From Psococerastis gibbosa (Eukaryota; Arthropoda; Insecta; Psocodea; Psocidae), in contig OZ020485.1 in NCBI GenBank assembly GCA_963971405.1, forward strand, positions 35,669,921 through 35,733,920: DNA of 64,000 bases. Reading direction: 5' to 3'. Positions 1-10,225 of this stretch are shown here, one piece after another. Made by a program: the position numbers and the translations under genes. The stretch's first letter is position 1. Each line of letters opens with the position of its first letter. The notes below the pieces were generated by a model. The model did not search any database and was not told the origin of the DNA. It saw only the letters and a program-made list of their open reading frames with translations.

Positions 1-401
1 GTCTGTCACAGTGCTAATATCATTTCGCACTGATATGAAAGAAAACGCCTTGTAAGCGCACTGATTAAAACTTCATTCGAAAAAACGTCAAAATTAGAAA
101 AATAACATCACATTCACATACAAAAGTCAAAAACTATTACTCGGCCATTTTACTACAACAAATTCGTCATTGTATCGTGGTTTTAGTTCAGCTTTTTCGT
201 GGTAGCTTTTAGTTTTATAACTAGCCACGTTGTTTCTCCTCTGAGAACAAAACAATGAGGTTCTTTAGGGACAGTTTTGGTCACTAGGTTCGCTGACGAC
301 AAACCGATATCCATATTATTCAAAATGGCCGCCGTTTGTATGTAAAACTAAGCTCTTAGGATCTGTTTAATTCTTTTAATATTTTTTATAATACTTTTAC
401 T
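1..401. other. 5' flank of transposase gene 1
   Basis: No coding feature is supported here. The stretch precedes the THAP-transposase start at 402 and presumably holds its promoter and 5' UTR. A short GC-rich patch (aaaatggccgccg, about 323-335) stands out. If this is the left part of cassette 1, its terminal inverted repeat should lie here or beyond the left window edge; I could not find a convincing inverted partner near 10250-10700. Confidence 0.4.
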
Positions 402-2448
402 ATGCCTGGAGCTTATTGCGTTGCATATAATTGTAGCAATAGGGGTGGATTTCGATTTCCAAAAAACGAAAAGATAAAGAAGAAGTGGATAACGGCAATA
501 CGCAGGAAAAACTTTACGCCGTCCATGTATTCCATGGTATGCAAAGACCATTTTATGCCAAGCGATTTTATTAAAGAGAACGCATACGGAATTCCTCTGT
601 TAATACACAGGTTGAAGCCTGGGTCTGTGCCATCTGTATTTAAGGTAATACCATACTTTTAGCACGAATGTTTACATTTAATGCACTGCATTAGCAATTT
701 GATTTGGTCAGTCTCCTGCTGTATAAAATTTTACTATCAGGCTTTAATTATAATCCTTCCAATAAGTCTAATCCTAATTTTAGAATTAATATTAGCTGAA
801 GACTCATGGTGAAAGCTTGCACCTACAAGACGATACATAGCATAGTGTATTGTAGCTGTAATGCAGCTCAACTTATATTAGCCCCTACACATTGTTAGGT
901 TTGTGCTTGGTAGTTGGCATTCACACTTCTGACAAGACTAGCAATTAATTTTTAAAGTGTAACCTGTATTTTTTATTTTTTGATATTTGATTCTTTCTAA
1001 TCCACATCATGGTGACACCTAGGTACCCCGCACACCATTATATGTTAAGGGGGTCTACATTATTATGTTGTGTCAATAATGTTGAGAAATACACGCATTA
1101 TTATTATTATTATTACATAGTATAAGGTAAGTAACCCGCATTATAAAAATATTATTATGTAGTAATATCTTGACTACGCGTAATCTCGATGGATTTCTCC
1201 ACAAAGTGACACGGGTCAAGAACATCAGAAACCTATAATCGAGTACAGATGACAATTTATTTCTATTTGAAAGGATTTTTTATTGGTGTTTTGTTTTAGT
1301 TAAATGTCGACAAAGAGCACAAAACGCAAGCTACTAAGAACCGGCAATATCTTGCATCAAAACGAAAAGTAGCAGAAGAAGAAATACTAAGGAAAAGGGA
1401 CGAAGAAAGAGATGAGGCCATAAAAAGTGTGGAACGTATGGAAGTGGAGATTGCCCTATCACCTCCAGCTGTCGATGCTTCCCAGAATATTGATTTTGGG
1501 GGTACTCGTGACAGTGGTTGTCAAACCATGCACAAAGGGCCTATTGCGCATTTTCGAATAACTATTGACCACCTGTTGCACAATCAGAAATATCTGCATG
1601 TCTTCACCGGTTTGGAAACAGCTGAAAAATTTTTTTTAGTGTACAATTCGTTGGAAATAGACTTCTGCCCTGAAGTAGACTCCTTTAAGAATTGTAAGTT
1701 AAGTATACACGACCAATTCCTCATGGTGCTGATAAAATTTCGGTTGTACCAGACCAATACTATACTAGCATTTTATTTTAATATATCTGAGTCCTTGGTT
1801 AGTAAGTTACTGAGGGTTTGGATAAATTTTATGTATAGGGTTTGGTCACAGGTAAACTTGTGGCCAAGTAAGAGTCTAATAAAGTACCATATCCCCAAAG
1901 ACTTTAAAAGAAAGTTTCCTGATACGCGAGTGATTTTAGATGGAATGGAAATTCCAATTCAAAGGGCCTCCAATTGCAATAAGCAAAGTGCTTCATTTTC
2001 AACTTATAAGAATAGGAACACTTTGAAAACTATTTTAGGTTGTAGCCCTTCTGGCATGATAACATATATTTCCAACACATATGGCGGAAGCGCCAGTGAT
2101 CGCCAAATTATAGAAAGGAGCGACTTAATGTCGAAATGCGAGCCGGGTGACTCCGTGATGGCTGATAAGGGCTTTGATGTACAAGACGTCTTTGCCCCTT
2201 ATGGCGTTACCGTAAACATACCAACTTTTATGACAGGAAAAAACCAATTGAGTGGGCTGACAGTGAAACGCGACCGAAAAATTGCATCCAAGAGGGTGCA
2301 TATTGAAAGAGTAATTGGCCTCGTAAAAACATATAAAATTCTGAGAGGTCCACTAAATAGATTTGAGACAGAAATTGGTCATGAAATTATTTACATTTCT
2401 TGTATGCTTTGCAACTTCAGAAGTAACATTGTCAGCTCATTTGCTTGA
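402..2448 (+). CDS. THAP-domain DDE transposase, PHIS/ISL2EU-like (cassette 1)
   Basis: Two exons, 402-644 and 1300-2448, join in phase 0 (donor GTAATA, acceptor TTGTTTTAG) and give about 463 aa. Exon 1 is a complete THAP zinc finger: CVAYNC near the N-terminus, a conserved W, VCKDHF, and the closing box GSVPSVF. Exon 2 opens with a K/E/R-rich linker and then carries a DDE_Tnp_4-type catalytic domain. Its probable acidic residues are D in VILDGMEI, D in VMADKGF and E in HIERVIGLV. THAP domains bind DNA in a sequence-specific way, and this DDE fold cuts and joins transposon ends. No stop or frameshift interrupts the joined reading frame, so the protein may be intact. It faces the YqaJ nuclease gene at 10225-7543, an arrangement repeated in cassette 2. 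A PIF/Harbinger relative or a domesticated HARBI1-like gene are alternatives. The THAP fusion and the YqaJ partner favour ISL2EU. Confidence 0.85.
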
Positions 2449-3050
2449 TGATAAGAGGTGTTAACAGGTGCTTACTTATTCTGGCTATATGTTCTGTTAC
2501 AAAAGTTTACTCCTCTGTATTTGAAAGGTAAATCTTTCTCTTATGCTACTCATTCTTACATTGTCTATCTATTGTATTTTATTAATAATAGTATTACACC
2601 ATTAACCTTTAACCATAAGAAGGGTGGTAATGTGCACCATGAGACAGATTCTTAAGCCTTATGGGAAGCCTTTCACCCAGACCATGTTCAATGGCCAGAA
2701 GTGGGTATTCCAGCTCTGCCCTTTGTCACAAAGCCAAAAACACCCACAAGTGGCTGCAGCTCAATGTGCCTCAGTTTATCAAAAGAATGGCCCTCTAGTA
2801 GCTCAGACCTTAACACCCATTGGATTATGAGTTATGGTCAGTGATAATGATAGATATAGGTAATGGTCCTGATAACCTAAAAAAATTGGTCATTTTTTAG
2901 CAACCAAGTAAAATTAGGTAACTGCAACATTTGCGTCTAGGCCTACTTGGTGAAGCATGCAGAGCTTGATGAGTGACTTAGTGACAGTAACTATTGTGCT
3001 TGACCAAGTTTGAACTTGGTTGAAATGTAAATACAACATAATTACAAAGG
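2449..3050. other. interior of cassette 1, no gene seen
   Basis: 3' flank of the transposase. Short open frames occur (2458-2655, 2624-2830), but they lack recognisable motifs and look like chance frames. No repeat or RNA gene was recognised. Confidence 0.3.
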
Positions 3051-3054
3051 CGTG

Positions 3055-3245
3055 ATGAATCAGTAGAATCCGGGATGATAGGCCGTGGTCGTTCTGAAAG
3101 TGTACTTCCAGCGTACTTGCTGCTGAGCCTCCGAGATACAATCTTAGAAGTCTACGCAGTTCTACTGAAGATGTTGACGAAACGTTTGAAAGTACACTTT
3201 CAGAAGGACCACGGCCTATCATCCCAGATTCTACTGATTCATCAC
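3055..3245. repeat. PLE pseudo-LTR fragment with inverted tips
   Basis: A 190-bp block begins with cagtagaatccgggatgat and ends with its near-exact reverse complement (3190-3236). The middle carries the sequence found in every other Penelope-type pseudo-LTR of this window (ctgagcctccgagatacaat...). Related copies lie at 5265-5480, 6570-6836, 8648-8775 and 42785-42905. It is best read as a solo pLTR of a Penelope-like element or a derived short non-autonomous element. Confidence 0.65.
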
Positions 3246-3479
3246 ATTGGTTGAAATGGCTCAAAAATGACCAAGTGAAGGGTCACCAAGTACAAAAGGT
3301 GATGTTAATCTATGTAAATGGGACACGAAGCTTTTGGTTTAACAATACAATAACACAACAAATAACAACCAATTTCAAACCTAGTTACATCAACCAATGT
3401 TATCACATATTCACCAATTAAACTATATACCTACAACCAAGTACACTTTTATTTTTCTTCTTTAGTTATACGCATCTAA

Positions 3480-3650
3480 TTACCTTTAAAACGACTTCGA
3501 TTGCCAGGTGGTAGCGTGCTTGTACTTGTACTGTCTGTACATGCCATGCGGTCGGAGACGTGTCGTAACTCGACACAAGTACCTATTAGGTAACTTAGTG
3601 AGGCGACTGAAGAGGTTAATCGGATACATTCATTGAATTTGTATGCAATT
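3480..3650 (+). repeat. interspersed repeat, SINE-like (copy A)
   Basis: This block (ggtggtagcgtgcttgtact ... cgtgtcgtaactcgacacaa) recurs inverted at 13040-13170 and, shorter, at 58150-58230. The order of sub-motifs is kept. A tRNA-derived SINE is possible, but clear A and B boxes are not evident, so the class is left open. Confidence 0.5.
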
Positions 3651-3699
3651 AACCTTATTTAAAAAAATAGTTAAATAGTGGCCATCACCGAGTTAGGAT

Positions 3700-3950
3700 G
3701 TGTAAAATCTAGCCTATTAGGTTCAATGTTACCACTAGGTATCTGAACTAGGTAGTTCCCACCTAGTTTGCTTGGTAAGCTCTTATAGGTAGTCAGTACT
3801 TACTCAACTAGGTAAGCTGCTCATCCTAGGTACCTCTACTAGGTAGTTGGCACCTCCTGTACTAGGTTATCTGCCCTTACTAGGGTTCCCAGGTAGTCGG
3901 TAGGTACCTGTTCTTACTAAGTGCCTATCCGTGGTAGTCCTCACGTAGGC
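3700..3950. repeat. degenerate CTAGGTA-rich tract
   Basis: About 250 bp is built from irregularly spaced copies of ctaggta, aggtagt and aggtacc, with no strict period. It looks like a decayed minisatellite rather than a gene. Part of it is read by a 97-aa open frame starting at 3921 that has no recognisable domain. Confidence 0.5.
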
Positions 3951-4660
3951 TACTTGGTTACTTTTTCAGAGGTTGGCAATGTAAACCTATGCTGGAATAG
4001 CCATGCCCACCTCGTCCTTACCCTCAGCACCCTCTTCACACATGCTGACGATGTAGAGGTAGTGACGAGTTTGATGGTCCAAACCAATCCAAATAGGGAT
4101 GTTTCACCCAGCTCCAGAAGGCGCCTGCTACCTCGGGAGGGGGGAGTGTTAGCATCCAACTTCCCACTGTTAGAGACCCCCATACGGTTCCAATACAGCG
4201 CCAGTTACTTGTAGCGGGGCTGAAGCCGGATGGAAATCCCACCATCCAGTTGATGCTGGATGCTACTATAAACTCCCTCGGGGTTGTACGCGTTAGCAAG
4301 CAGGTCGTGAGGACGAGATCACCCAGGCTGGTGCTCCAATCTGTGCTAGGTGGTAAGGTGAATTAATAGCCGGCCACCAGTTGAATCCAGCAGACAAGAG
4401 CAGGTTCAAAGCTGCAGATAACTTGGTCGCGTGCACAGTGCCGGTAGGAAAACATGACTTGTCCTAGTCACCTCCGAACTAATCGTGTGACTTCACTGTG
4501 TTTCCCAAGTGGTTCGGAACCCACTATAAGCAGGAGGTCCACAGCCCTGTGGGCTGGCATAGGACAGTCAAGTCGCTCTATGGGTCCAAATTTTAGGCCT
4601 AACTCACTATTAACCCGACGAATACTGCTACTACTGTCTACTAAGGTGCATTAATGAATG
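3951..4660. repeat. GC-richer block, probable LINE 5' region remnant
   Basis: This segment is clearly more GC-rich and complex than its surroundings. It contains phrases typical of non-LTR retrotransposon leaders, such as ctcgggaggggggag, gatgctggatgctactataa and cctcggggttgtacgcg. Frames are open only for 60-100 codons and none shows a domain. I infer a decayed repeat, not a host gene. Confidence 0.3.
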
Positions 4661-4974
4661 TGTGGTATTATACATATACATGCAAGCCCATAAATGCATT
4701 AATAATAAACTATAGTATATGGCTTGGAAATACCCCTATCTCAGAGTCCAGATTAGAGTCTATACAAGAGCCTTCGCACTTACAGGCACCGAGCACGGAA
4801 ACATACAATATATATTCATTAGAATTGTAGCTGTATATAGGTGATTCTATTGATAAGGTTGAAAGATAATCCTTAGGATTTGCATATTATTTTATTGATG
4901 CATAGTATATCAGTAATTAATAACTTGCTTAAGTTGGCGCTGTCAGGGGGGGGGGGGGACTTTTGGCCGCATTT

Positions 4975-5195
4975 ACAACACCACGCAAATTCCTGCACAT
5001 CTTCCTTTAGCTGGTCGCCATACCGTCGTCTCGGCCCAAAGGTTGGGACATGCCACCCATACTGCATGTCCTGTTTTTTCTGCTGGCATACGGACGACGT
5101 GCCCCATCCACTCGAGCCTTCTTTTGTATGACGTCTGGCGAGCCACAGAGTTGGTGAAGTGGTGTTGGTGTGACAATGATGATAAGAATAACAAT
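4975..5195 (-). pseudogene. LINE ORF2 C-terminal remnant
   Basis: On the minus strand this reads SYKRRLEWMGHVVRMPAEKT, close to the R-R-L-x-W-x-G-H-V-x-R-M motif found downstream of the reverse transcriptase in several LINE clades. The frame then degrades and ends in a poly-C run (minus strand) at 4947-4958. Only the tail survives. Confidence 0.45.
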
Positions 5196-5239
5196 AATAA
5201 GCTTTTTCAAAGAGTTTACAAGAATTAAACACATGACAT

Positions 5240-5480
5240 GGACGTACACTTGTTGGAACATTGTAACAGCAAAGGCTTTCACGAAATCGAAATGAAACGA
5301 ACTTCCAAACGTTTCGCCAACATCTGCGGTCGACATCTTCAGTGGAACTGCGTAGACTTCTAAGATTGTATCTCGGAGGCTCAGCAGCGACTGTGAGGGC
5401 AGGGGGATGTGCTCTGCTTTTTATACTAAGCTACGGGGTGGTGGGGGAGTCATACTCACCCCTGTTTGGCTCCTTACTAC
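5240..5480 (+). repeat. PLE pseudo-LTR, 3' copy
   Basis: This stretch is the reverse complement of 6607-6800, so the two pLTR copies flanking the PLE body are in inverted orientation. It begins after aaaggctttcacgaaatc, a tip seen again at 57030-57045 in another PLE trace, and continues through tctgcggtcgacatcttcag and the gagggcagggggatgtgctc segment. Confidence 0.65.
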
Positions 5481-5482
5481 TC

Positions 5483-6570
5483 TAATACTACCCCTTACTA
5501 CCTCAACCTGATTTCCGGATGATGACACCAGTTTCTTTGCTATAGTCTTCTTTAAGGCTGGATACCAAATTCTATTGACCTTTAGTCCTTCTTCCTTTCT
5601 ATTAAAGTTATGCGGTTGCTTTTAGATCTCTATAGCCTCTCTGTGTAACCGGGGGTGGTATGAAGAAGTTGTAGAAAGTACTGTAGCATCTTGGAACTGT
5701 ATTATGTGACCGGTTTGTGTTGGAACAGGCTCAGCGATTGCAGACTTCTCCGACTGTAGAAGATGGCAGTTTCGTTTATGTTCATCAATCCTGGTTTTTA
5801 AGCTTCGTTTTGTAGTACCTATATAAACTTCTCCACACGAACACGGAATCCTGTAAGCACCTCGGGTCCCACCTATCCTTGGCTGATCTGTACAAACTAT
5901 TTAATTTTCGCGTAGGCTTGTAAATAGTCTTCACATTGTGCGGTAAGAAGAGTTTACCTATACGATCTGAGACTCCTTTGATGAACGGAAGGCAGAGTAG
6001 GCCAGTAGTACTTGGGGGTGCGTCTTGCCGAGCGGACTTATTCATGCGGGGTCGGATGGCGCGGGCTATTTCTCGTGCGCTTTATCCATTCAATTGCAGT
6101 GTCGTGCCTAAGTGCTTCAGTTCTTGTTGCAGGAATGTTGGTTCGCAGATGCTATTGGCACGGTGGATGAGTGTCTTTATCATGGCTCGTTTTTGGCTCG
6201 GATGATGGTTAGAGTTCTTGTTCAAGTATCTATCCGTGTGGGTCGGTTTTCGATACACTACGTGGCCCTGAGTTCAGTCTTCTTTCCTCGTTACCAACAC
6301 ATCAAGAAAAGCCAACCGGCCATTGTTCTCCTGTTCCATCGTGAATTGGATGTTCGCATGAACCGAGTTTATATGATTCAGGAAATTCTCCAGGTTCTTT
6401 TGGCCATGACTCCATACCACGAAGGTGTCATCAACATACCGGAACCAACATTTCGGTTGTAGAGGGGCTGAGTTTAAAGCCGTATTTTCAAAGAACCCCC
6501 TTGTAGAAGCTAGCGAATACTGGACTGATTGGACTACCCATCGCGACTCCATCCAATTGTTCATAGAAGA
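5483..6570 (-). pseudogene. Penelope-like element: partial reverse transcriptase + GIY-YIG endonuclease
   Basis: Reading 6570 to 5483 on the minus strand gives, in order: the RT stretch FYEQLDGVAMGSPISPVF, then in another frame CWFRYVDDTFVVW (the YxDD catalytic box) and LAFLDVLVTRK, then IKGVSDRIGKL and TIYKPTRKLNSLYRSAKDR, then GAYRIPCSCGEVYIGTTKRS and KTRIDEHKRNC, which are the GIY-YIG endonuclease core. This order (RT then GIY-YIG) is diagnostic of Penelope-like retroelements. The 5' half of the RT is missing, at least two frameshifts and an in-frame stop are present, and the truncation point is joined to an inverted pLTR. The element is dead. It is nested between the two genes of cassette 1. 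Confidence 0.85.
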
Positions 6571-6836
6571 ACCAGTAGAATCCGGGCTGATGGGCCGTGG
6601 TCGAAGTAGGGAGCCAATCAGGAGCGAGGATCACCCCCCACCACCCCGCAGCTTAGTATAACTTTCAGAGCACATCCCCCTGCCCTCACAGTCGCTGCTG
6701 AGCCTCCGAGATACAATCTTAGAAGTCTACGCAGTTCCACTGAAGATGTCGACCGCAGGTGTTGACGAAACGTTTGGAAGTTCGTTTCATTTCGACCACG
6801 GCCCATCAGCCCGTATTCTACTGGTTCTTCATTATT
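6570..6836 (-). repeat. PLE pseudo-LTR, 5' copy
   Basis: This pLTR sits upstream of the PLE body on the minus strand. Its two tips are inverted relative to each other: 6573-6602 reads agaatccgggctgatgggcc on plus, and 6796-6826 carries the reverse complement. The junction with the RT fragment falls at the shared sequence accagtagaa, which suggests a microhomology-primed join when the element inserted. Confidence 0.65.
6764..6821 (-). ncRNA. hammerhead-ribozyme-like motif in PLE pseudo-LTR (candidate)
   Basis: On the minus strand CTGATG (6809-6804) is followed by GGCC-GT-GGTC, which can pair as helix II. Then come GAAA (6793-6790), a perfect stem TGAAACG/CGTTTCG closed by a 10-nt loop (helix III), and GTC (6766-6764) as the cleavage triplet. 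Penelope-like elements are known to carry hammerhead ribozymes in their pLTRs. Against it, the core appears to lack the A expected after CTGATG (A9), and I see no partner strand for helix I. It is probably a decayed ribozyme. Confidence 0.4.
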
Positions 6837-6839
6837 GGA

Positions 6840-7540
6840 ACATTGCTCATATTATGGCTTATTTAGCGTCAACTCAGAGAGAAATCTTCCAAGTAGACTA
6901 GGATCATGGACGAATGGGACTTCTACACATGGTAATGATTAAGAGGAGCTTTCAACAAGGAATGAGGGTACATTCATGTAAGCACCACATATTTATACTA
7001 ACACTGTCAACACCTATTCTTCTTATGCCTCTTCTATAGAAGATTGGCGATCATCAATGCAGTTGTAGCCATGATGGTTATACTAGGGAATTATACTGCA
7101 GTGGATTTCCGCTACTTTCTTCATCCTCATGCCGTTGACAGTCATTGAATTCCACAGCATTCGGGGCCAGTTTCCCAACCCCCGGACAAAGAGAGTCCAG
7201 CACAGAAAAGACTGTGTTTTTCGCTTATCCCGGCTCAAACTCGGTCCCCTATCTGTTTAGTCGCCATTACGCGCTTCCATCTTCACCACGAGGAGGTACA
7301 GAATAGGGACTTTCGCGTCTTCGCCTCTGAGACCATAAGGCATTCCTCAGAAGCTCAGCTACTTTGAAGACGCCATTGGCACATCTGACGGTCGTTTTCT
7401 GCTTACGTATAGCTAGGCAAGTAGAGATGGCGTTACCTACTGAACTGACATGCATTGGTGGTCCTGCCCATGTTTCTATATAACGCAATTATATTAATTT
7501 ATTCCAAGACAATGCAGCTGATGATTACAATATGTTTTTG
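6840..7540. other. interior of cassette 1, no gene seen
   Basis: This lies between the PLE and the 3' end of the YqaJ nuclease gene. A 73-codon open frame on the minus strand (7488-7267) shows no motif. Nothing else was recognised. Confidence 0.3.
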
Positions 7541-7542
7541 AA

Positions 7543-10225
7543 TCATTGTCTGTAAAATTTTTGCTGTAATATTTCAGGCCGCAATTTATTTTGGAAAAAA
7601 GTGAGGAATCTGTCCCGCATTCTTTTCACAACAACATCACACTTTGGCACTGATATCAGAACATGGTCCACTAACGTATAAACAAAGAAATGGCAAAAAT
7701 CTCGGCCAGTCACAACCATCTGACACATAATTTGGAAGTAGTAGTCGTGACTGCTATCTAGAGTCAGAGAGCCATCAGCATCATACATTAAATAAGGCAC
7801 GGTGACCGGGGTAATTCTCTTTCCTTTTGATGTAAACGGGCATTTCACCTCAAGGATTCCAGAGCCCCCAATTAAGCCATCAGGCGATGCGCCCACAAAT
7901 GGCATAGTTGGATGGATGAAGAATCCACACTTCGTTACTGTAGTACCAGTTGCCACCTCATAGCAACGGATTGCCTCTTTCTCATATATTTGGCCATGGA
8001 CGGTGTACTTTGATGTAAAGTAGGAGGGTGATACAATGGACTTAGCAATCCATGTATTTTTATCAGTTGACTTGAACACCGGTCCTGCTTTTGAGGCTGT
8101 AATACGGACCTCTCTTAGGCACCGCCACAGATTTGACTCACTTTGTTGCCTGGTTTTCTTCTCAAAATCACTGATTTGCTCCTTAGTAATCTAAAAGAAA
8201 CAAGACATTATTATTTACAGTTTGATCCGCCCCATAGCTCGCTAACTTGTGCATTGTACGGGATATTTTTAATAATCATCTTAATAGATAATATTATAAA
8301 CAATACTTGCTATCGATCGATAGAGGACATGATAAAGTACATCTAGCAACATAACCTTCAAACATAATACACATTAACAATTCAGAATTAATATTTGTTC
8401 CATCAACTTTACTGGCGAGGCGTAATAGTTCGCACAGTCAAAGTGAATTGTATATCAGTACCCTTCCATTGTTTTTTATAACAGCGGCAATTTTTTTGGG
8501 CATTGAAGAAACAAGATTACAGTACATCGCTGGTGCAATACCACTCCACACATCTGGGAGGGCCTTCATCAGTTCTTTCTATGTCTTCGGGCTCTTTTTG
8601 GTTAATGCCTTCTTCATGATGAGCCAAAGGCATATTCAATTGGTGACATGAAGAACCAGTAGAATCCGGGCTGATGAAATGAAAGCGAACTTCCAAGCGT
8701 TTCGTCAACATCTGCGGTCGACATCTTCAGTGGCGCTGCGTAGACTTCGAAGGCTGTACCTCGGTGGCTCCATAGCGATACGTTTTATTTCACCAAACCA
8801 CTGTTAAGCAGTGTGCGAATTATTATATTGTATTAATTACTATACATACGAAATATCACTTTACCTTAAAAAGGTGCAGTTCATCAAGAAATTTCTCGGA
8901 CCATTTTAGGGCGAAATAGTCGTGGTCCTCATCAACTGCACGCATGTTGGCAGGTTCCACCATCGCGCTTAGTCCCATTTTGCCATTTCTCGGGGAGAGC
9001 GCCGCATAATTGTTCAACCTGCTGTAAAATCTAGACGAGAAGCCGGGCTCAGTGACATCGTTGCCAACATCGTTTGGATTTCGGATCCCAAGGTTTTCAG
9101 CTTTCACTGGCGAAGAAGAATGGGCTTTTCTTGGGCGGTGAAATGATTGGATCTGGCTTGTACATGTCTGCTTTGTGATGACAGGTAAACCATTAACAGC
9201 ATCACACAAACCCACTAGAGTCGCTGTTACGTGTTTGCAGTGGGCTGCTGGAGCACTTCCTACTGGGCATTCGCATTGGCAGATTGCGACTTCCCCGCAG
9301 TCTTGCAAGACTATATTAACCTAGAATTAAAATAAATTTGTAGATTCCTTATATGTAATTCTAACACATATCTTATACACATGGCTATTATAATATTGAA
9401 TATGTCTTTGATTGAAATGCGGACTGCTGGCAACAGCGCATAGGATTTCATTTACAATTCTTCCTACAGTACCTACAATGCGCAAACTTTCGTTTTCATG
9501 TACATTTTGTAAGGACCCTATCTTTGGATGTAACATAAAATACCAACCATGTAAAAAAGGTCTCTGCTTCTGATAAATATGTTTCAGTTTTTGATTTACA
9601 GATCATATTGTACGGTGCATTCAATGAAGTAACCTGAGGATACCACAAATGACAAAACGGCTACACCTAGTTTATTAATAATAGGAAAGTGTTTCGTAAT
9701 AACTAAATATACTGCCCGACCAGGAATGAATTTGTGAACAGTGTCAAATTTCTTTCAATTCTTAGTCGCAATTAAAGAAGTATACACTGCTGACTTGGCC
9801 TTGATTATGGGTCTGGTAGCTTAGCTCACCTCGTAAGAAACATATTTCTTCATTTGCGCCGATACATTGCTTTTTACATAGTTTCCACAGTGTTGCAAGA
9901 AGTTTAAGTGGCCGTTGCGGTACAAGTCTTGCGCCTTGGAGTCGATGACATTCTTCCTGTTGACTCTAAGGTAGCCCAACACTTTCATCACTGTCACTGA
10001 AGGTAACACCGTGCCAGAATGTACATCACTATAATTTATTTTGGGTGGAAGCCCTTGCAATTCCATTGCTGGATGACGGTCATCAGAGCAATGCCCGAAG
10101 TTCTTGTTCGAATGGTAGTAGAACAACCTTTCTATCAACTCTTCTTTTCTACCTGTTAATTTGGCATTAACCTTCTTTAACTCGTTTCTCAAATCCGCAA
10201 CAGTTAACTCTCTATATTTCTCCAT
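7543..10225 (-). CDS. SAP + SWIM + YqaJ-type exonuclease protein (cassette 1)
   Basis: Three exons join in phase 0: 10225-9830, 9320-8865 and 8190-7543, giving 499 aa with no stops. Donors are GTGAGC and GTAAAG; acceptors are TTAATTCTAG and TTCTTTTAG. Residues about 6-33 form a SAP DNA-binding motif (LTVADLRNELKKVNAKLTGR). Across the first splice the protein runs into a SWIM zinc finger: CQCECPVGSAPAAHCKH. The last exon is a YqaJ/lambda-exonuclease-like nuclease: RITASKAG, HGQIYEKEA, then GASPDGL and ILEVKCP, the D...ExK metal site of the PD-(D/E)XK fold, then QIMCQMVV. In phages this family degrades DNA 5' to 3' for recombination. Here the likely role is processing transposon or target DNA, which is inference. 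The second intron holds a PLE pLTR relic. Start ATG at 10225 is the first Met before the SAP motif. Confidence 0.85.
8648..8775 (+). repeat. PLE pseudo-LTR relic inside YqaJ-1 intron 2
   Basis: It begins gaagaaccagtagaatccgg and continues through tctgcggtcgacatcttcag. Compared with the copy at 6764-6836 it lacks the ggccgtggtc segment right after ctgatg. No coding part of the PLE accompanies it. Confidence 0.65.

Noticed and set aside
2624-2830. 68-codon frame downstream of transposase 1
   Set aside because: No domain and no splice link to the transposase.
3921-4214. 97-codon plus-strand and overlapping minus-strand frames in the GC-rich block
   Set aside because: Several equally long frames on both strands without motifs; better explained by GC content.
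4947-4958. Poly-G runs (also 17621, 17908, 20104) as possible regulatory G-quadruplexes
   Set aside because: They sit at decayed transposon edges and are single homopolymer runs; no four-block pattern.
7267-7488. 73-codon minus-strand frame
   Set aside because: No motif, no splice partner, inside non-coding cassette interior.
9327-9536. 69-codon minus-strand frame in the YqaJ-1 intron
   Set aside because: AT-rich, no domain, lies wholly between well-defined splice sites.
9544-9633. Possible extra exon of the YqaJ-1 gene (VTSLNAPYNM...)
   Set aside because: It has an acceptor and fits the phase, but joining 9830 directly to 9320 gives MKKYVSYE-VNIVLQDCGEV, the normal run into a SWIM finger; the extra exon would disrupt it.
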